A stretch of DNA of 64,000 bases from UBA5072 sp041737175 (GTDB taxonomy: Bacteria > Bacteroidota > Bacteroidia > Bacteroidales > UBA10428). Both the position numbers and the translations under genes were made by a program. Shown piece after piece: positions 1-7,876 of the stretch. The stretch spans positions 62,001 to 126,000 of the forward strand of contig JBGSSF010000034.1 of assembly GCA_041737175.1 (NCBI GenBank), read 5' to 3'. Within the stretch, counting starts at the first letter, position 1. Every line of letters starts with the position of its first letter. The notes under the pieces were generated by a model. The model had not been told where the DNA came from and did no database searches. It saw only the letters and a list, made by a program, of their open reading frames with translations.

Positions 1-122
1 ACCGCGCCTGCACCGTTGTCGGCACATTCTTTAATCTTGTCGACCGAACTGGTCAATCCCGAACTTGCCACAATCAAAGGATTGGCAATTTTGATACCCA
101 TGAAAGTTGTTGAGAGATCCAT
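1..122 (-). CDS. dihydroorotate dehydrogenase-like protein, N-terminal fragment (cut by window edge)
   Basis: Only the first 40 codons are present; the gene runs off the left edge. The peptide begins MDLSTTFMGIKIANPLIVAS, followed by a GLTSSVDKIK stretch. This is the start of the flavin TIM-barrel of PreA/PyrD-like proteins that are often labelled dihydroorotate dehydrogenase-like. It lies 33 bp downstream of hoxW on the same strand, so it may be the last gene of the hydrogenase operon. Whether it makes orotate or another flavin-dependent reduction cannot be told from this piece. Confidence 0.7.
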   Translation of the reverse strand, partial: MDLSTTFMGIKIANPLIVASSGLTSSVDKIKECADNGAGA

Positions 123-155
123 ATCTGTTTTTTTAGAATTTAGGTGATGACAAAG

Positions 156-632
156 TTAGACAATTGGTTTGGAATATTCCTGAATAAACTGTTTAACACG
201 ATTGACGGCCTCAAACAGATTTCTTCCGGCACCTTCAGTCATCTCTTCCATGAACTCCCATTCGTAACCCCGGATATGCAGGAGGTAGGCTTCCGGCTTA
301 TGATTGAATATCTCATGGCATAAATGCAGGATAAAGGCCGGAGAAACAGCATGCATGGTGAATTCGGTTTTTGCCGAGGGAAGCAGCCTGTCGAAGCTGA
401 TACTTTGAATGTTTTCATGGGAAGCATCCGCAAAAATGACCAGGTCATAGTTAGCCAGTCCTGCAGCATCCTCAACATTCAACTGGTAATTGGTATCGGT
501 ACTGACATGAACCATGTGATTGTCGGTGCACCATTGATCCAATTCCTCTGCCAGCCTTATCCCCAGACCGTCATCCTGGCGACCGGGATTTCCGTATCCG
601 TATATCAGTATTTTCGGAAGCTTACCGGTCAA
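156..632 (-). CDS. hoxW: hydrogenase maturation endopeptidase (HoxW/HyaD, peptidase M52)
   Basis: This 158-residue protein is expected to trim the C-terminal tail of the NiFe hydrogenase large subunit after nickel insertion, in the cytoplasm. The N-terminus has the M52 signature GYGNPGRQDDGLG (residues 12-24). Asp21, Asp69 and His94 fall where the family has its three nickel-sensing ligands. Its start overlaps the hoxH stop by 4 bp (ATGA), so the two are translationally coupled, and HoxH still carries a cleavable tail. The length is typical of the family. The order F-U-Y-H-W matches the Ralstonia-type soluble hydrogenase operon. Confidence 0.9.
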   Translation of the reverse strand: MTGKLPKILIYGYGNPGRQDDGLGIRLAEELDQWCTDNHMVHVSTDTNYQLNVEDAAGLANYDLVIFADASHENIQSISFDRLLPSAKTEFTMHAVSPAFILHLCHEIFNHKPEAYLLHIRGYEWEFMEEMTEGAGRNLFEAVNRVKQFIQEYSKPIV

Positions 633-2083
633 TGTTTGAATTTTCTTTCGATCAGCTGGTTGTCAGCATCATATACTTCGAACTCGAGTGGCATTTGGCC
701 CAGGGCATGGGTTGCACAACTCAGGCAAGGATCATACGCACGGATGGCAACCTCTACAGCATTCATCATGCCTTCCGTGATTTCTTTTTTACCGGTCATT
801 ACCCTAACTGCCACCTGATTTACAGCCTCATTCATGGGCTGATTATTGTTGGTGGTGGATACGATCAGGTTGGCCATGGTGATCATATCGTTCTCGCCGA
901 TTTTGTAATGGTGGAAAAGCGTCCCTCGCGGTGCTTCGACAAGGCCCACTCCTTCAAGGCGCTTGGTGCCTTTTATGACCAATTCTCCTTCCATCAGATC
1001 GGGATCGTTCAGCAACTGTTTCATTTTTTCAGCAGAGTGTAAAATCTCGATGAGTCTGGCCCAATGCATATGCATGGGTTTATTGCTGGGCTTACCTCCG
1101 TTGTATTGTTTGAACAGCTCGAATTCCTTTTGCGCCAGGGGGGTGTCGATAAACTCGGCGGTATTCATCCTGGCCAGCGGTCCAACGGTATACCAGCCAT
1201 TCTTTTTACCTATTTCTTTCAGGTAGGGGAATTTCATATAGCTCCACGACTTTACTTCTTCGTTAATGTAACGATCGTAATCCTGGTAGTCAATATCGTG
1301 CAGTATTTTTTTACCGTCTGTATCCACAGCCCTCAACACGCCATGATAGAGATCGAGTGCACCGTCTTTGCGCACCAGGCTGAGATGGCTGGAAGGGAAC
1401 TCGGCAAATCCATCAATGATTCCCTTGTTTTTCTTGTGGTATTCCTTGAAGAAATCCAAAGCGTCCTGCGACCAGGAGATCATTTTATCGATATTCATAT
1501 AATCATCGCCATGCAGGAGGTAATCGCGTTCCTCTTCGCTGAGATGCTTATTGATGCCCCCCGGAATGGCACCGGTTCCATGTATTTTTTTCCCGGCTGT
1601 AGCCTTGATCACTTCCTGCCCGTACTTCCGCATCATCACACCCTGCACTGCAAGATCACGATGCTGAAGAGCCACGCCGATGATATTGCGTTTCAACGGA
1701 TCAGAATCGATTCCGAAGAGGAGATCCGGAGAAGCCAGATGAAAGAAGTGCAGCGAATGCGATTGAAACATCTGACCATAATGCATCAGTCGGCGCATCT
1801 TTTCGCCGGTAGGCGTCAGTCCTTCGCCCGTTCCGGCGCCAACAATAACGTCCATGGCTTTGGCGGCAGCGAGATGATGACTCACCGGGCAGATACCGCA
1901 AAGACGTTGCACAAGCACCGGCATTTCCCAGTAGGGCCGCCCCCACACAAAACGTTCAAATCCCCTGAATTCAACAATATGCAGGCGGGTCTGTTCTATT
2001 TTTCCCTCGTTGTCGAGGTGAATGGTTACTTTTCCATGACCTTCAACGCGGGTTACCGGTTCAATGGTTATCTTTTGTCCCAT
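629..2083 (-). CDS. hoxH: NAD-linked [NiFe] hydrogenase large subunit HoxH
   Basis: Catalytic subunit of a cytoplasmic bidirectional hydrogenase (484 aa); it holds the Ni-Fe(CN)2CO site. Both cysteine pairs that bind the metals are present: RLCGIC (Cys62, Cys65) and DPCLSCATH (Cys453, Cys456, His459). After His459 there is a 25-residue tail (460-484), the segment a HoxW-type protease removes. The gene follows hoxY by 11 bp and overlaps hoxW by 4 bp. Gene company (diaphorase subunits HoxF and HoxU) points to group 3d, NAD-reducing, rather than an uptake enzyme. No Tat signal is seen on the partner subunit. Confidence 0.95.
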   Translation of the reverse strand: MGQKITIEPVTRVEGHGKVTIHLDNEGKIEQTRLHIVEFRGFERFVWGRPYWEMPVLVQRLCGICPVSHHLAAAKAMDVIVGAGTGEGLTPTGEKMRRLMHYGQMFQSHSLHFFHLASPDLLFGIDSDPLKRNIIGVALQHRDLAVQGVMMRKYGQEVIKATAGKKIHGTGAIPGGINKHLSEEERDYLLHGDDYMNIDKMISWSQDALDFFKEYHKKNKGIIDGFAEFPSSHLSLVRKDGALDLYHGVLRAVDTDGKKILHDIDYQDYDRYINEEVKSWSYMKFPYLKEIGKKNGWYTVGPLARMNTAEFIDTPLAQKEFELFKQYNGGKPSNKPMHMHWARLIEILHSAEKMKQLLNDPDLMEGELVIKGTKRLEGVGLVEAPRGTLFHHYKIGENDMITMANLIVSTTNNNQPMNEAVNQVAVRVMTGKKEITEGMMNAVEVAIRAYDPCLSCATHALGQMPLEFEVYDADNQLIERKFKH

Positions 2084-2094
2084 AATTTTCTGAT

Positions 2095-2643
2095 TTAATC
2101 GAATTTCACAACTTCATAAGGCAATTTCAGTTCATCACCGGTCACCAGTGCAACCAGTGCTTCCCATATCAGGTCGGCACGGGGTGGACAACCTGGCAGA
2201 AAATAGTCAATTTTAACGATTTCATGGCAGGGATATACTCTGTCGAGTATCATAGGTAGTTCCGGATCATTCGGAAAGATCCCTTCTTCATTGCCAACCA
2301 CTGTGGGACCATTCATATAAGCTTCTTCAAAACATTCCTGTATGGGAATGCCGTTCCTCATGGCAGGCAGTCCTCCCATGATGGCGCATTCGCCCACGGA
2401 TACCAGTATACGGCAATTCTCCCTGAAATCTTTCAAAACATGAATGTTTTCACTGTTGCAACAGCCCCCTTCAATCAGCCCGATGTCACATTTCTTGCTG
2501 AATTTTTTGATGTCATCGATGGGGGATTTATTAAACTCTACCAGTTCAATAAGTTCCAGTATTCTGTCATCGATATCCAAAAGCGACATATGGCATCCGA
2601 AACATCCGGCCAGCGACGTGGTGGCTACTATTGGTTTACTCAT
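2095..2643 (-). CDS. hoxY: [NiFe] hydrogenase small subunit HoxY
   Basis: Electron-transfer subunit of the hydrogenase module (182 aa). Four cysteines suit one proximal 4Fe-4S cluster: Cys14 and Cys17 (GCFGC), Cys86 (VGEC) and Cys152 (PGCPP). The short length and lack of a Tat leader or extra C-terminal clusters fit the small subunits of soluble group 3 enzymes. It sits 12 bp after hoxU and 11 bp before hoxH, in one operon. Electrons should pass from HoxH through this cluster to HoxU. Confidence 0.93.
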   Translation of the reverse strand: MSKPIVATTSLAGCFGCHMSLLDIDDRILELIELVEFNKSPIDDIKKFSKKCDIGLIEGGCCNSENIHVLKDFRENCRILVSVGECAIMGGLPAMRNGIPIQECFEEAYMNGPTVVGNEEGIFPNDPELPMILDRVYPCHEIVKIDYFLPGCPPRADLIWEALVALVTGDELKLPYEVVKFD

Positions 2644-2655
2644 GGAATAAGGTCT

Positions 2656-3369
2656 TTAGATTTTTTTTACTTGCATGTTTTCAATATCACTGCCAATGGG
2701 CATTGTATCATATTTTCTTTCACCGATAGGTATCTGGAATCCTTTCTCCTTGACAATAATCGAACCCACGGGACATACATCCATTGCCTTTTGCGCAAGC
2801 TCTTCGGTGAGCTGTTTTCCGAGTTTCGGATCAACAACAACCTCAACCCGGGCACTGCGGCGACGGTATGCAAAGATGCTTCTACCAGTTTCATCAGTAA
2901 TTGCCCGGATACAACGCTTACACAAAATACAGCGATTCTGTTCCTTTATGATTCTCGGATGTGTGGCATCTACTTTTCGAACGGGGAACTGATAAGGAAA
3001 TCTTGGAACCATCATTCTGAAACGGTAGGCCAGTGCCTGTAGTTCGCAGTTCCCGCTTTTTTCACAGGCCGGACAAAAGTGATTGCCTTCAATGAACAGT
3101 AGTTCGATGATGGATTTTCTCAATTCATTGATGTCTTTGACCTCGTTTTCAACGCTCATATTCTCGGCAACAGGCGTAGTGCAGGCCGTCATTAATTTGC
3201 CGTTCACCCGCACGGTACAGATCCGGCAACCACCTTTGGGCTTAACCCCCGGAAAATTGCAGAGGGTAGGAATATACACTCCGTTTTCCCTGGCGGCGTC
3301 AACAAGATACTGGCCCCTGATGCCCATGCACTCGGTGCCGTCGACTGAAAATCTTACGTATTGGCTCAT
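2656..3369 (-). CDS. hoxU: NAD-reducing hydrogenase diaphorase subunit HoxU
   Basis: Iron-sulfur subunit bridging the hydrogenase and NADH-oxidising modules (237 aa). An N-terminal 2Fe-2S ferredoxin fold has Cys37, Cys48, Cys51 and Cys63. A His-Cys3 cluster motif follows (His97, Cys99, Cys102, Cys108). A third set (Cys147, Cys150, Cys153 and Cys199 in a CPVG motif) suits one more 4Fe-4S cluster. The C-terminal segment IPIGERKYD resembles HoxU rather than full-length NuoG. It is 12 bp after hoxF and 12 bp before hoxY. Confidence 0.92.
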   Translation of the reverse strand: MSQYVRFSVDGTECMGIRGQYLVDAARENGVYIPTLCNFPGVKPKGGCRICTVRVNGKLMTACTTPVAENMSVENEVKDINELRKSIIELLFIEGNHFCPACEKSGNCELQALAYRFRMMVPRFPYQFPVRKVDATHPRIIKEQNRCILCKRCIRAITDETGRSIFAYRRRSARVEVVVDPKLGKQLTEELAQKAMDVCPVGSIIVKEKGFQIPIGERKYDTMPIGSDIENMQVKKI

Positions 3370-3381
3370 GATGAAAATTCT

Positions 3382-5184
3382 TTAAATATTAGGTACTCTG
3401 CCGGTTACTTCACACGATTCCTTAACAGCCGCGTTCATATCAAAGCCGCTGTCGAAGACCTTGTTTTTCTGTATTTTTTCTTCATACAAAGGTCTGAAAT
3501 TTTTTATGCTCGAAAGGATAGGATTGGCAGCAGTCTGCCCCAGTCCACAGCGACTGGCTTTTAAAATCTTGCCCCATTCAACCATATCCTCAATGTCCTG
3601 TTTCACACCGCGAGCATTCAGTATCTTCACCAGTTTGTGCTTGAGCAGTGTTGGTATAATTCTGCAGGTGGAACAGCTTCCACAGGACTCTTCGACAAAA
3701 AACTCGGTGAAATTCAAAACGATGTCGGTAAGGATATCCCGGTTCTTACCGATGATAATCAGCGATCCCCCGGTGGCCAGATCTTCATAGCCCAAAATGC
3801 GGTTAAATTCATTCGAAGCAATGATGGCCCCTGAAGGGCCGCCCACCTGAACTGCCTGCACCTCATCATTATGAGCGCCAACCATATCGAGGATGTCGTC
3901 AATGGAGAAGCCCCATTCCACTTCATAAACTCCCGGGAATTTACAATCACCCGAAATACTCAACAGTTTTGTACCGGTAGATTCAGTTGTTCCAAACGAT
4001 TTGTACCATTCTCCACCATTCAGGATCACCTTTACAACCGCGCAAAGCGTTTCAACATTGTTCACTACCGTGGGCATGTCAAGGTACCCCTTTTCCACGG
4101 GGAAAGGAGGCCGGTCGCGTGGTTCACCGCGTTTTCCTTCAGCCGATTCTATCAGCGCTGATTCTTCACCACAAACATAGGCGCCTGCGCCAAACTGAAT
4201 GCGGATGTCGAAATCAAAACCTTTTTTACCTAAAATGTTCTTGCCCAGGTAGTTGACTTCTCTTGCCGCCTTTAGAATGGACTCGAGGTAAGTCTGGAGG
4301 TATTTATACTCATGACGGATGTATAAAATCCCTTCGGTTGCGCCCACTGCATACCCTGCAATTACCATTCCCTCGAAAAGCAAACGGGCCCGCTCGGTAA
4401 GAACAACCCTGTCCTTGAAAGTACCGGGTTCACCCTCATCTGCATTACAAAATATGTATTTCTTCTCACCGGGAGCATTTCGGCAAAATTCCCATTTCAT
4501 GCCCGTAGGGAAACCTGCACCGCCCCGGCCTCTTATGTTGGATCTCTTGATTTCATCAATGACCTGCTCGGGTGTCATTTTGGAGATCTTCTCAATGGCC
4601 TGCCCTGGTTTGTAATTGCGTTCGAGAATAGGCCCTATTTTACGGATATTATTGGTTACAACGGATTTGATGAGATCGGAACGGTTCTCCCCATCACCGT
4701 AATCCGCCACAATCATATCATCTATGCTTTTACCTTCCTTGATATCCCTGACAATCTCCTTGGCTCTGAAGGGAGTGAGTTTGGTGAAAATGCGGTTGTT
4801 GATAATTGCTGCCGGTTCCTGGTCGTTCATCCCGATACAGGATGTCTCAAATAAACCTACCAGTCCGTCGGGCGTGACCTCATTGAAATTGATCCCGAGT
4901 TCCCTGGTGAAGGTGTCTGCAACCTCCTTTCGGCCCATCATATATGCGACGGCGCTGTTGTTGAGAAAGATATGGTACTTTCCGGTAGGCCTTTGTGAGA
5001 AGAAATGATAGAATGAGATGGTCTGATCCACATCAACCTCCGACATGCCCAGATCATCAGCGATCTGAACCGTAATCTCACGTGGAATAAAACCAAACTC
5101 CGACTGAACATCAATCAGGATATCCATGAGCCGGGTTTTATCCTTTCCGTATTTTTCTACGATTTTTTGAACTCCTGTTTTCAT
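3382..5184 (-). CDS. hoxF: NAD-reducing hydrogenase flavoprotein subunit HoxF (NuoE-like plus NuoF-like)
   Basis: This 600-residue diaphorase subunit binds FMN and NAD(H) and passes electrons to HoxU. Residues about 1-160 resemble NuoE, the rest NuoF. The NuoF part shows RGRGGAGFPTGMKW (FMN/NADH site), GAGAYVCGEESAL, and the cluster motif ESCGSCSTCR plus a downstream Cys. In the NuoE-like part three of the four usual 2Fe-2S cysteines are absent: only the Cys of CIGMN remains. As I recall, HoxF of Ralstonia-type soluble hydrogenases likewise lacks this cluster. First gene of the operon; the Rex site at 5275-5292 lies just upstream. Confidence 0.93.
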   Translation of the reverse strand: MKTGVQKIVEKYGKDKTRLMDILIDVQSEFGFIPREITVQIADDLGMSEVDVDQTISFYHFFSQRPTGKYHIFLNNSAVAYMMGRKEVADTFTRELGINFNEVTPDGLVGLFETSCIGMNDQEPAAIINNRIFTKLTPFRAKEIVRDIKEGKSIDDMIVADYGDGENRSDLIKSVVTNNIRKIGPILERNYKPGQAIEKISKMTPEQVIDEIKRSNIRGRGGAGFPTGMKWEFCRNAPGEKKYIFCNADEGEPGTFKDRVVLTERARLLFEGMVIAGYAVGATEGILYIRHEYKYLQTYLESILKAAREVNYLGKNILGKKGFDFDIRIQFGAGAYVCGEESALIESAEGKRGEPRDRPPFPVEKGYLDMPTVVNNVETLCAVVKVILNGGEWYKSFGTTESTGTKLLSISGDCKFPGVYEVEWGFSIDDILDMVGAHNDEVQAVQVGGPSGAIIASNEFNRILGYEDLATGGSLIIIGKNRDILTDIVLNFTEFFVEESCGSCSTCRIIPTLLKHKLVKILNARGVKQDIEDMVEWGKILKASRCGLGQTAANPILSSIKNFRPLYEEKIQKNKVFDSGFDMNAAVKESCEVTGRVPNI

Positions 5185-5572
5185 GAGAGTTTATTTATTA
5201 TAAAAATACTCATAATACAGGCCCTACTGGAAACTTTGCTTTTCAAGAGGGCCTTCAATGAAGGTTTGGAATAATTGTTAATTATTTCACAACTAAAAAT
5301 AGGTATGAAAAATCAGATAAACAAATGAATGCTGAAATTTAGAATGAGTATAAGCAGGTAAAGCAATTCACTCAATCTGAATAAATTCAACACAGGCGTT
5401 CTTTCAAAGAATGAGGAAAATCATGCCTGATGAAAACCCGCTTTTGCAGCCTGTACCTATTATTATAGAAATACCAAGAAGTAATTTCCAAATTTCTGTA
5501 GTGTTATTCTGATAACGGAAACTTATATAAAAACAATAACCCTTCCTGAGAAAAAACCTGAAGATTCTTTAC
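5185..5572. other. intergenic region upstream of the hox operon
   Basis: This 388-bp AT-rich stretch separates hoxF from the zinc-ribbon gene, both on the minus strand. The one clear element is the Rex operator at 5275-5292. I saw no TAnnTTTG box on the minus strand and no convincing ORF, so the exact hox promoter remains unplaced. Nothing else is recognised. Confidence 0.6.
5275..5292. promoter_or_regulatory. Rex operator upstream of hoxF
   Basis: The 18 bp TTGTTAATTATTTCACAA match the known Rex operator consensus TTGTGAA-N4-TTCACAA at 13 of 14 fixed positions, with an AT-only spacer. The site is 91 bp upstream of the hoxF start and the rex gene is 2 kb away. Rex represses when NADH is low and lets go when NADH rises. 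That would switch on a hydrogenase able to dump electrons from NADH as H2. Binding is inferred, not shown. Confidence 0.8.
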
Positions 5573-5995
5573 TCAGAAATCGGTATCCCTGGCACCATAA
5601 TCATACTCATGGTAAAAGCTTGTGAGAGTGCTGTATATGTCCTCAAATGACACATAATGCTTCTCACAGCCAATACGTGAGCAAACATGCACGGTTCCTC
5701 CCTTATCCAGATCAAAATCAACGATAGGGGCTCCGCATGAATTGCAAACCTGCAAACCTTTCAAGTCCTTTTTGCAATGCATGCAGGATAAACCGGCAAT
5801 TTCACCCTTGGTTAACTCAATACTGCTCTGTTTATCGAGACAGTTAAATGTTGAACAAAGGTTAAGCATGCCCTGTTTGCCTTGATGATCAATCCTGACT
5901 TTAATGCTCGGTTTGGCATTTAAAAATAAGGTGTGATCCATGAGCGATTTTCCGCAATGCGGGCACTTGACTTTCAGGGAAATGAGTTTTGACAT
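5573..5995 (-). CDS. zinc-ribbon protein of unknown function
   Basis: A cytoplasmic protein of 140 residues. The start at 5995 is chosen because the sequence upstream reads GGGAGGACT-ATG, an unusually good Shine-Dalgarno for this window; a longer frame reaches 6064 but lacks one. It carries several cysteine pairs (CPHC near the start, then CMHC and CNSC, plus Cys pairs flanking Phe-Asn and Arg-Ile-Gly), suggesting two or three zinc ribbons. There is no signal peptide. It lies between the hox operon and rex, on their strand, so a role tied to hydrogenase assembly or redox control is possible but unproven. I do not recognise a named family. Confidence 0.7.
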   Translation of the reverse strand: MSKLISLKVKCPHCGKSLMDHTLFLNAKPSIKVRIDHQGKQGMLNLCSTFNCLDKQSSIELTKGEIAGLSCMHCKKDLKGLQVCNSCGAPIVDFDLDKGGTVHVCSRIGCEKHYVSFEDIYSTLTSFYHEYDYGARDTDF

Positions 5996-6082
5996 AGTCC
6001 TCCCGGTTTTAGAATGACAGGCAAAAGTTACAACAATTGCACCTGAATAACAAGAGGCGGACAATCAAAGTCATATCCCGTT

Positions 6083-7204
6083 TTAATACTTCCTGCCCCT
6101 GTAATAAATATTGTGGTTGTTCATTCCCTTATTCACCACAACAATATCCCGATACAAATGTATCTCTTCGGCCAGGTCATAGGTTAAAACCCTGGTTTCA
6201 CCCCCGCTGAAGATCTTGACATTCCTGTTCAGATCGCGGTATATGACTGTATTCCAATCTGCTTCCCACTTGTCAGGGATTCGTGTCTCCAATGTATACG
6301 ACCTGTTATTGTCCCATACCTTGAAATAGCCCTGTTCACCGTATATCACCATCCGGTTCCTGACTTCATAGAAATCAGGCGGAAAGGAACTTATTTCCGT
6401 TGTCCTGCCGTTCTCAAAAACCTTGAATGATCCTGTGTTATCTACATAGGCAACAATACCGTCACCTGGCAGCCAGGATTCCGGCGGAAATTCTTCAGCC
6501 TGATATACATCTCCCCCGTAAAACACCCTGAACTTCATATCCGATTGGTTAACCCACGCCAGTATATCTTTTCCGGCCAAAAATTTGCCGCCTGATAAAA
6601 ACGGCTCGAGTATCAAGGTCTTACCATTGTAAAATACCTTCAAATCACGGGTGGCGGATGATACCCAGGCCACCATATTATCACCCGAAGTAAACAGAAC
6701 AACATTCCTGCCAGCAAGAACATCTTCCAGCATGTGGATCTTGCCTTTGTAATAAACAGCAAGCAATTTCTGGCTTGAATCATAAAAGGTAATCAGGCTG
6801 TCTTCAGCCTGCAGCTGCACAGCATGCGTACTTACGGTGGTAAGGGTGCCATTTTCAATGATTCTGACAACCCCTCCTATATTATAAACAGATAGATAAT
6901 CAAGTGCTTCAAAATGATCCACAGAATTCACCTCAAGTTCTTCTATTTCACCCTTGTAATACATTTTAAGACGATTCCGGTTATCGGCATACAGCAAACA
7001 GGAACCTCCAATACTGAAACTTTTCACAGGCAGGTATTCAGCCTGTATGGACCGGCCGTTATCAAAAATATAAAACCTGCCCTGATTATCATGATAGGCA
7101 GCCAGTTGTTGGGCCATGAGATTGACCGGAAAAGCAAATAGTAAAAGAAACAGGCTGCTATTTGATAAAAAACCCGATTTCTTCAAGTGAAGTAATGATA
7201 TCAT
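6083..7204 (-). CDS. secreted repeat (propeller-like) protein of unknown function
   Basis: A 373-residue protein with an N-terminal signal peptide (hydrophobic residues 17-30, likely cleaved before Gln-Gln near residue 32). The rest consists of about seven or eight degenerate repeats of some 40-45 residues, each with a core like 'LAWV...kVFYNGk...LE', as in a beta-propeller. No catalytic motif is evident. The start overlaps the 3' end of rex by 47 bp on the same strand, so it is probably co-transcribed with rex. The link between a redox regulator and an exported propeller protein is unexplained. Confidence 0.65.
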   Translation of the reverse strand: MISLLHLKKSGFLSNSSLFLLLFAFPVNLMAQQLAAYHDNQGRFYIFDNGRSIQAEYLPVKSFSIGGSCLLYADNRNRLKMYYKGEIEELEVNSVDHFEALDYLSVYNIGGVVRIIENGTLTTVSTHAVQLQAEDSLITFYDSSQKLLAVYYKGKIHMLEDVLAGRNVVLFTSGDNMVAWVSSATRDLKVFYNGKTLILEPFLSGGKFLAGKDILAWVNQSDMKFRVFYGGDVYQAEEFPPESWLPGDGIVAYVDNTGSFKVFENGRTTEISSFPPDFYEVRNRMVIYGEQGYFKVWDNNRSYTLETRIPDKWEADWNTVIYRDLNRNVKIFSGGETRVLTYDLAEEIHLYRDIVVVNKGMNNHNIYYRGRKY

Positions 7205-7790
7205 AATCCTTTAAATAAATATCTGGTGAGACATCCAGGTGCACCGATGTAAAGTTGAGTATTCCCCGGATGCCGGACTGAAGCAATAGGGTGGTTGTTG
7301 ACACGGCAACCTCAGGCGGAACCGTCAGAATGGCAATGCGGATATTCTTTTCCCTGATCACCTGTTTTGCCTCATGTATATCGAAACAGGGCACATGGGC
7401 AATGTGGGTATTGATTTTGTTCCTGTCAATATCAAATGCGGCTACAATGTTCATCCTCGTCTCTGCTTTCCGGATGAAACCCAGCACGGCTTTACCCAGA
7501 TTACCAATGCCAACCAGGGCAACCTGCTGTCCTTCCTGCCGGTCAATGGTGTTGCCAATTATCCCGATGAGCGCTTTGATATTATAGCCTTTCCGGTGGT
7601 TGCCGGTAAGGCCGATCAGCATTAGATCACGCCGGACCTGTTCGGGAGTCAGGTTCAGCAAACCTGCCAGTTTATGGGAATAAATATGGGCTTCGTCCAG
7701 GTCCTTGTATTTATCGAGCAGGCGCCTGTACTTACTCAATCTCTCGACTGTACGCGGTGGTAACTTCGTGTTCATGATTTGTCCGCCCAT
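7158..7790 (-). CDS. rex: redox-sensing transcriptional repressor Rex
   Basis: A 210-residue DNA-binding sensor of the NADH/NAD ratio. The N-terminal winged helix has PPRTVERLSKYRRLL and the recognition-helix region LTPEQVRRDL. The C-terminal Rossmann domain has VGIGNLGKAV (dinucleotide-binding loop), FDIDRNKI, and TVPPEVA near the subunit contacts. The length is normal. The start could also be the Met six residues in (7775). It is divergent from hypF, and a good Rex site lies upstream of hoxF, making the hydrogenase its likely local target. Confidence 0.93.
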   Translation of the reverse strand: MGGQIMNTKLPPRTVERLSKYRRLLDKYKDLDEAHIYSHKLAGLLNLTPEQVRRDLMLIGLTGNHRKGYNIKALIGIIGNTIDRQEGQQVALVGIGNLGKAVLGFIRKAETRMNIVAAFDIDRNKINTHIAHVPCFDIHEAKQVIREKNIRIAILTVPPEVAVSTTTLLLQSGIRGILNFTSVHLDVSPDIYLKDYDIITSLEEIGFFIK

Positions 7791-7858
7791 TACGAAACGT
7801 TAAAATTAAGTTTTATAAATCATTATTTTCATACTTTTAACACGATTATCAGTAACAA

Positions 7859-7876
7859 CTGTTATTTTTTTCACAT
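7859..7876. promoter_or_regulatory. possible weak Rex site before hypF
   Basis: CTGTTATTTTTTTCACAT matches the Rex consensus at 10 of 14 fixed positions; the right half is TTCACA. It overlaps the proposed hypF start and lies in the rex-hypF divergent gap, where autoregulation or control of hypF would make sense. The left half is poor and the region is T-rich, so chance is a real alternative. Confidence 0.3.

Noticed and set aside
1064..2098. 344-codon plus-strand open frame
   Set aside because: It is antisense to hoxH, whose metal-binding motifs prove the minus-strand frame.
3382..5184. Loss of three 2Fe-2S cysteines in the NuoE-like part of HoxF, taken at first as a defect
   Set aside because: HoxF proteins of Ralstonia-type soluble hydrogenases, as I recall, also lack this cluster; the rest of the protein is intact.
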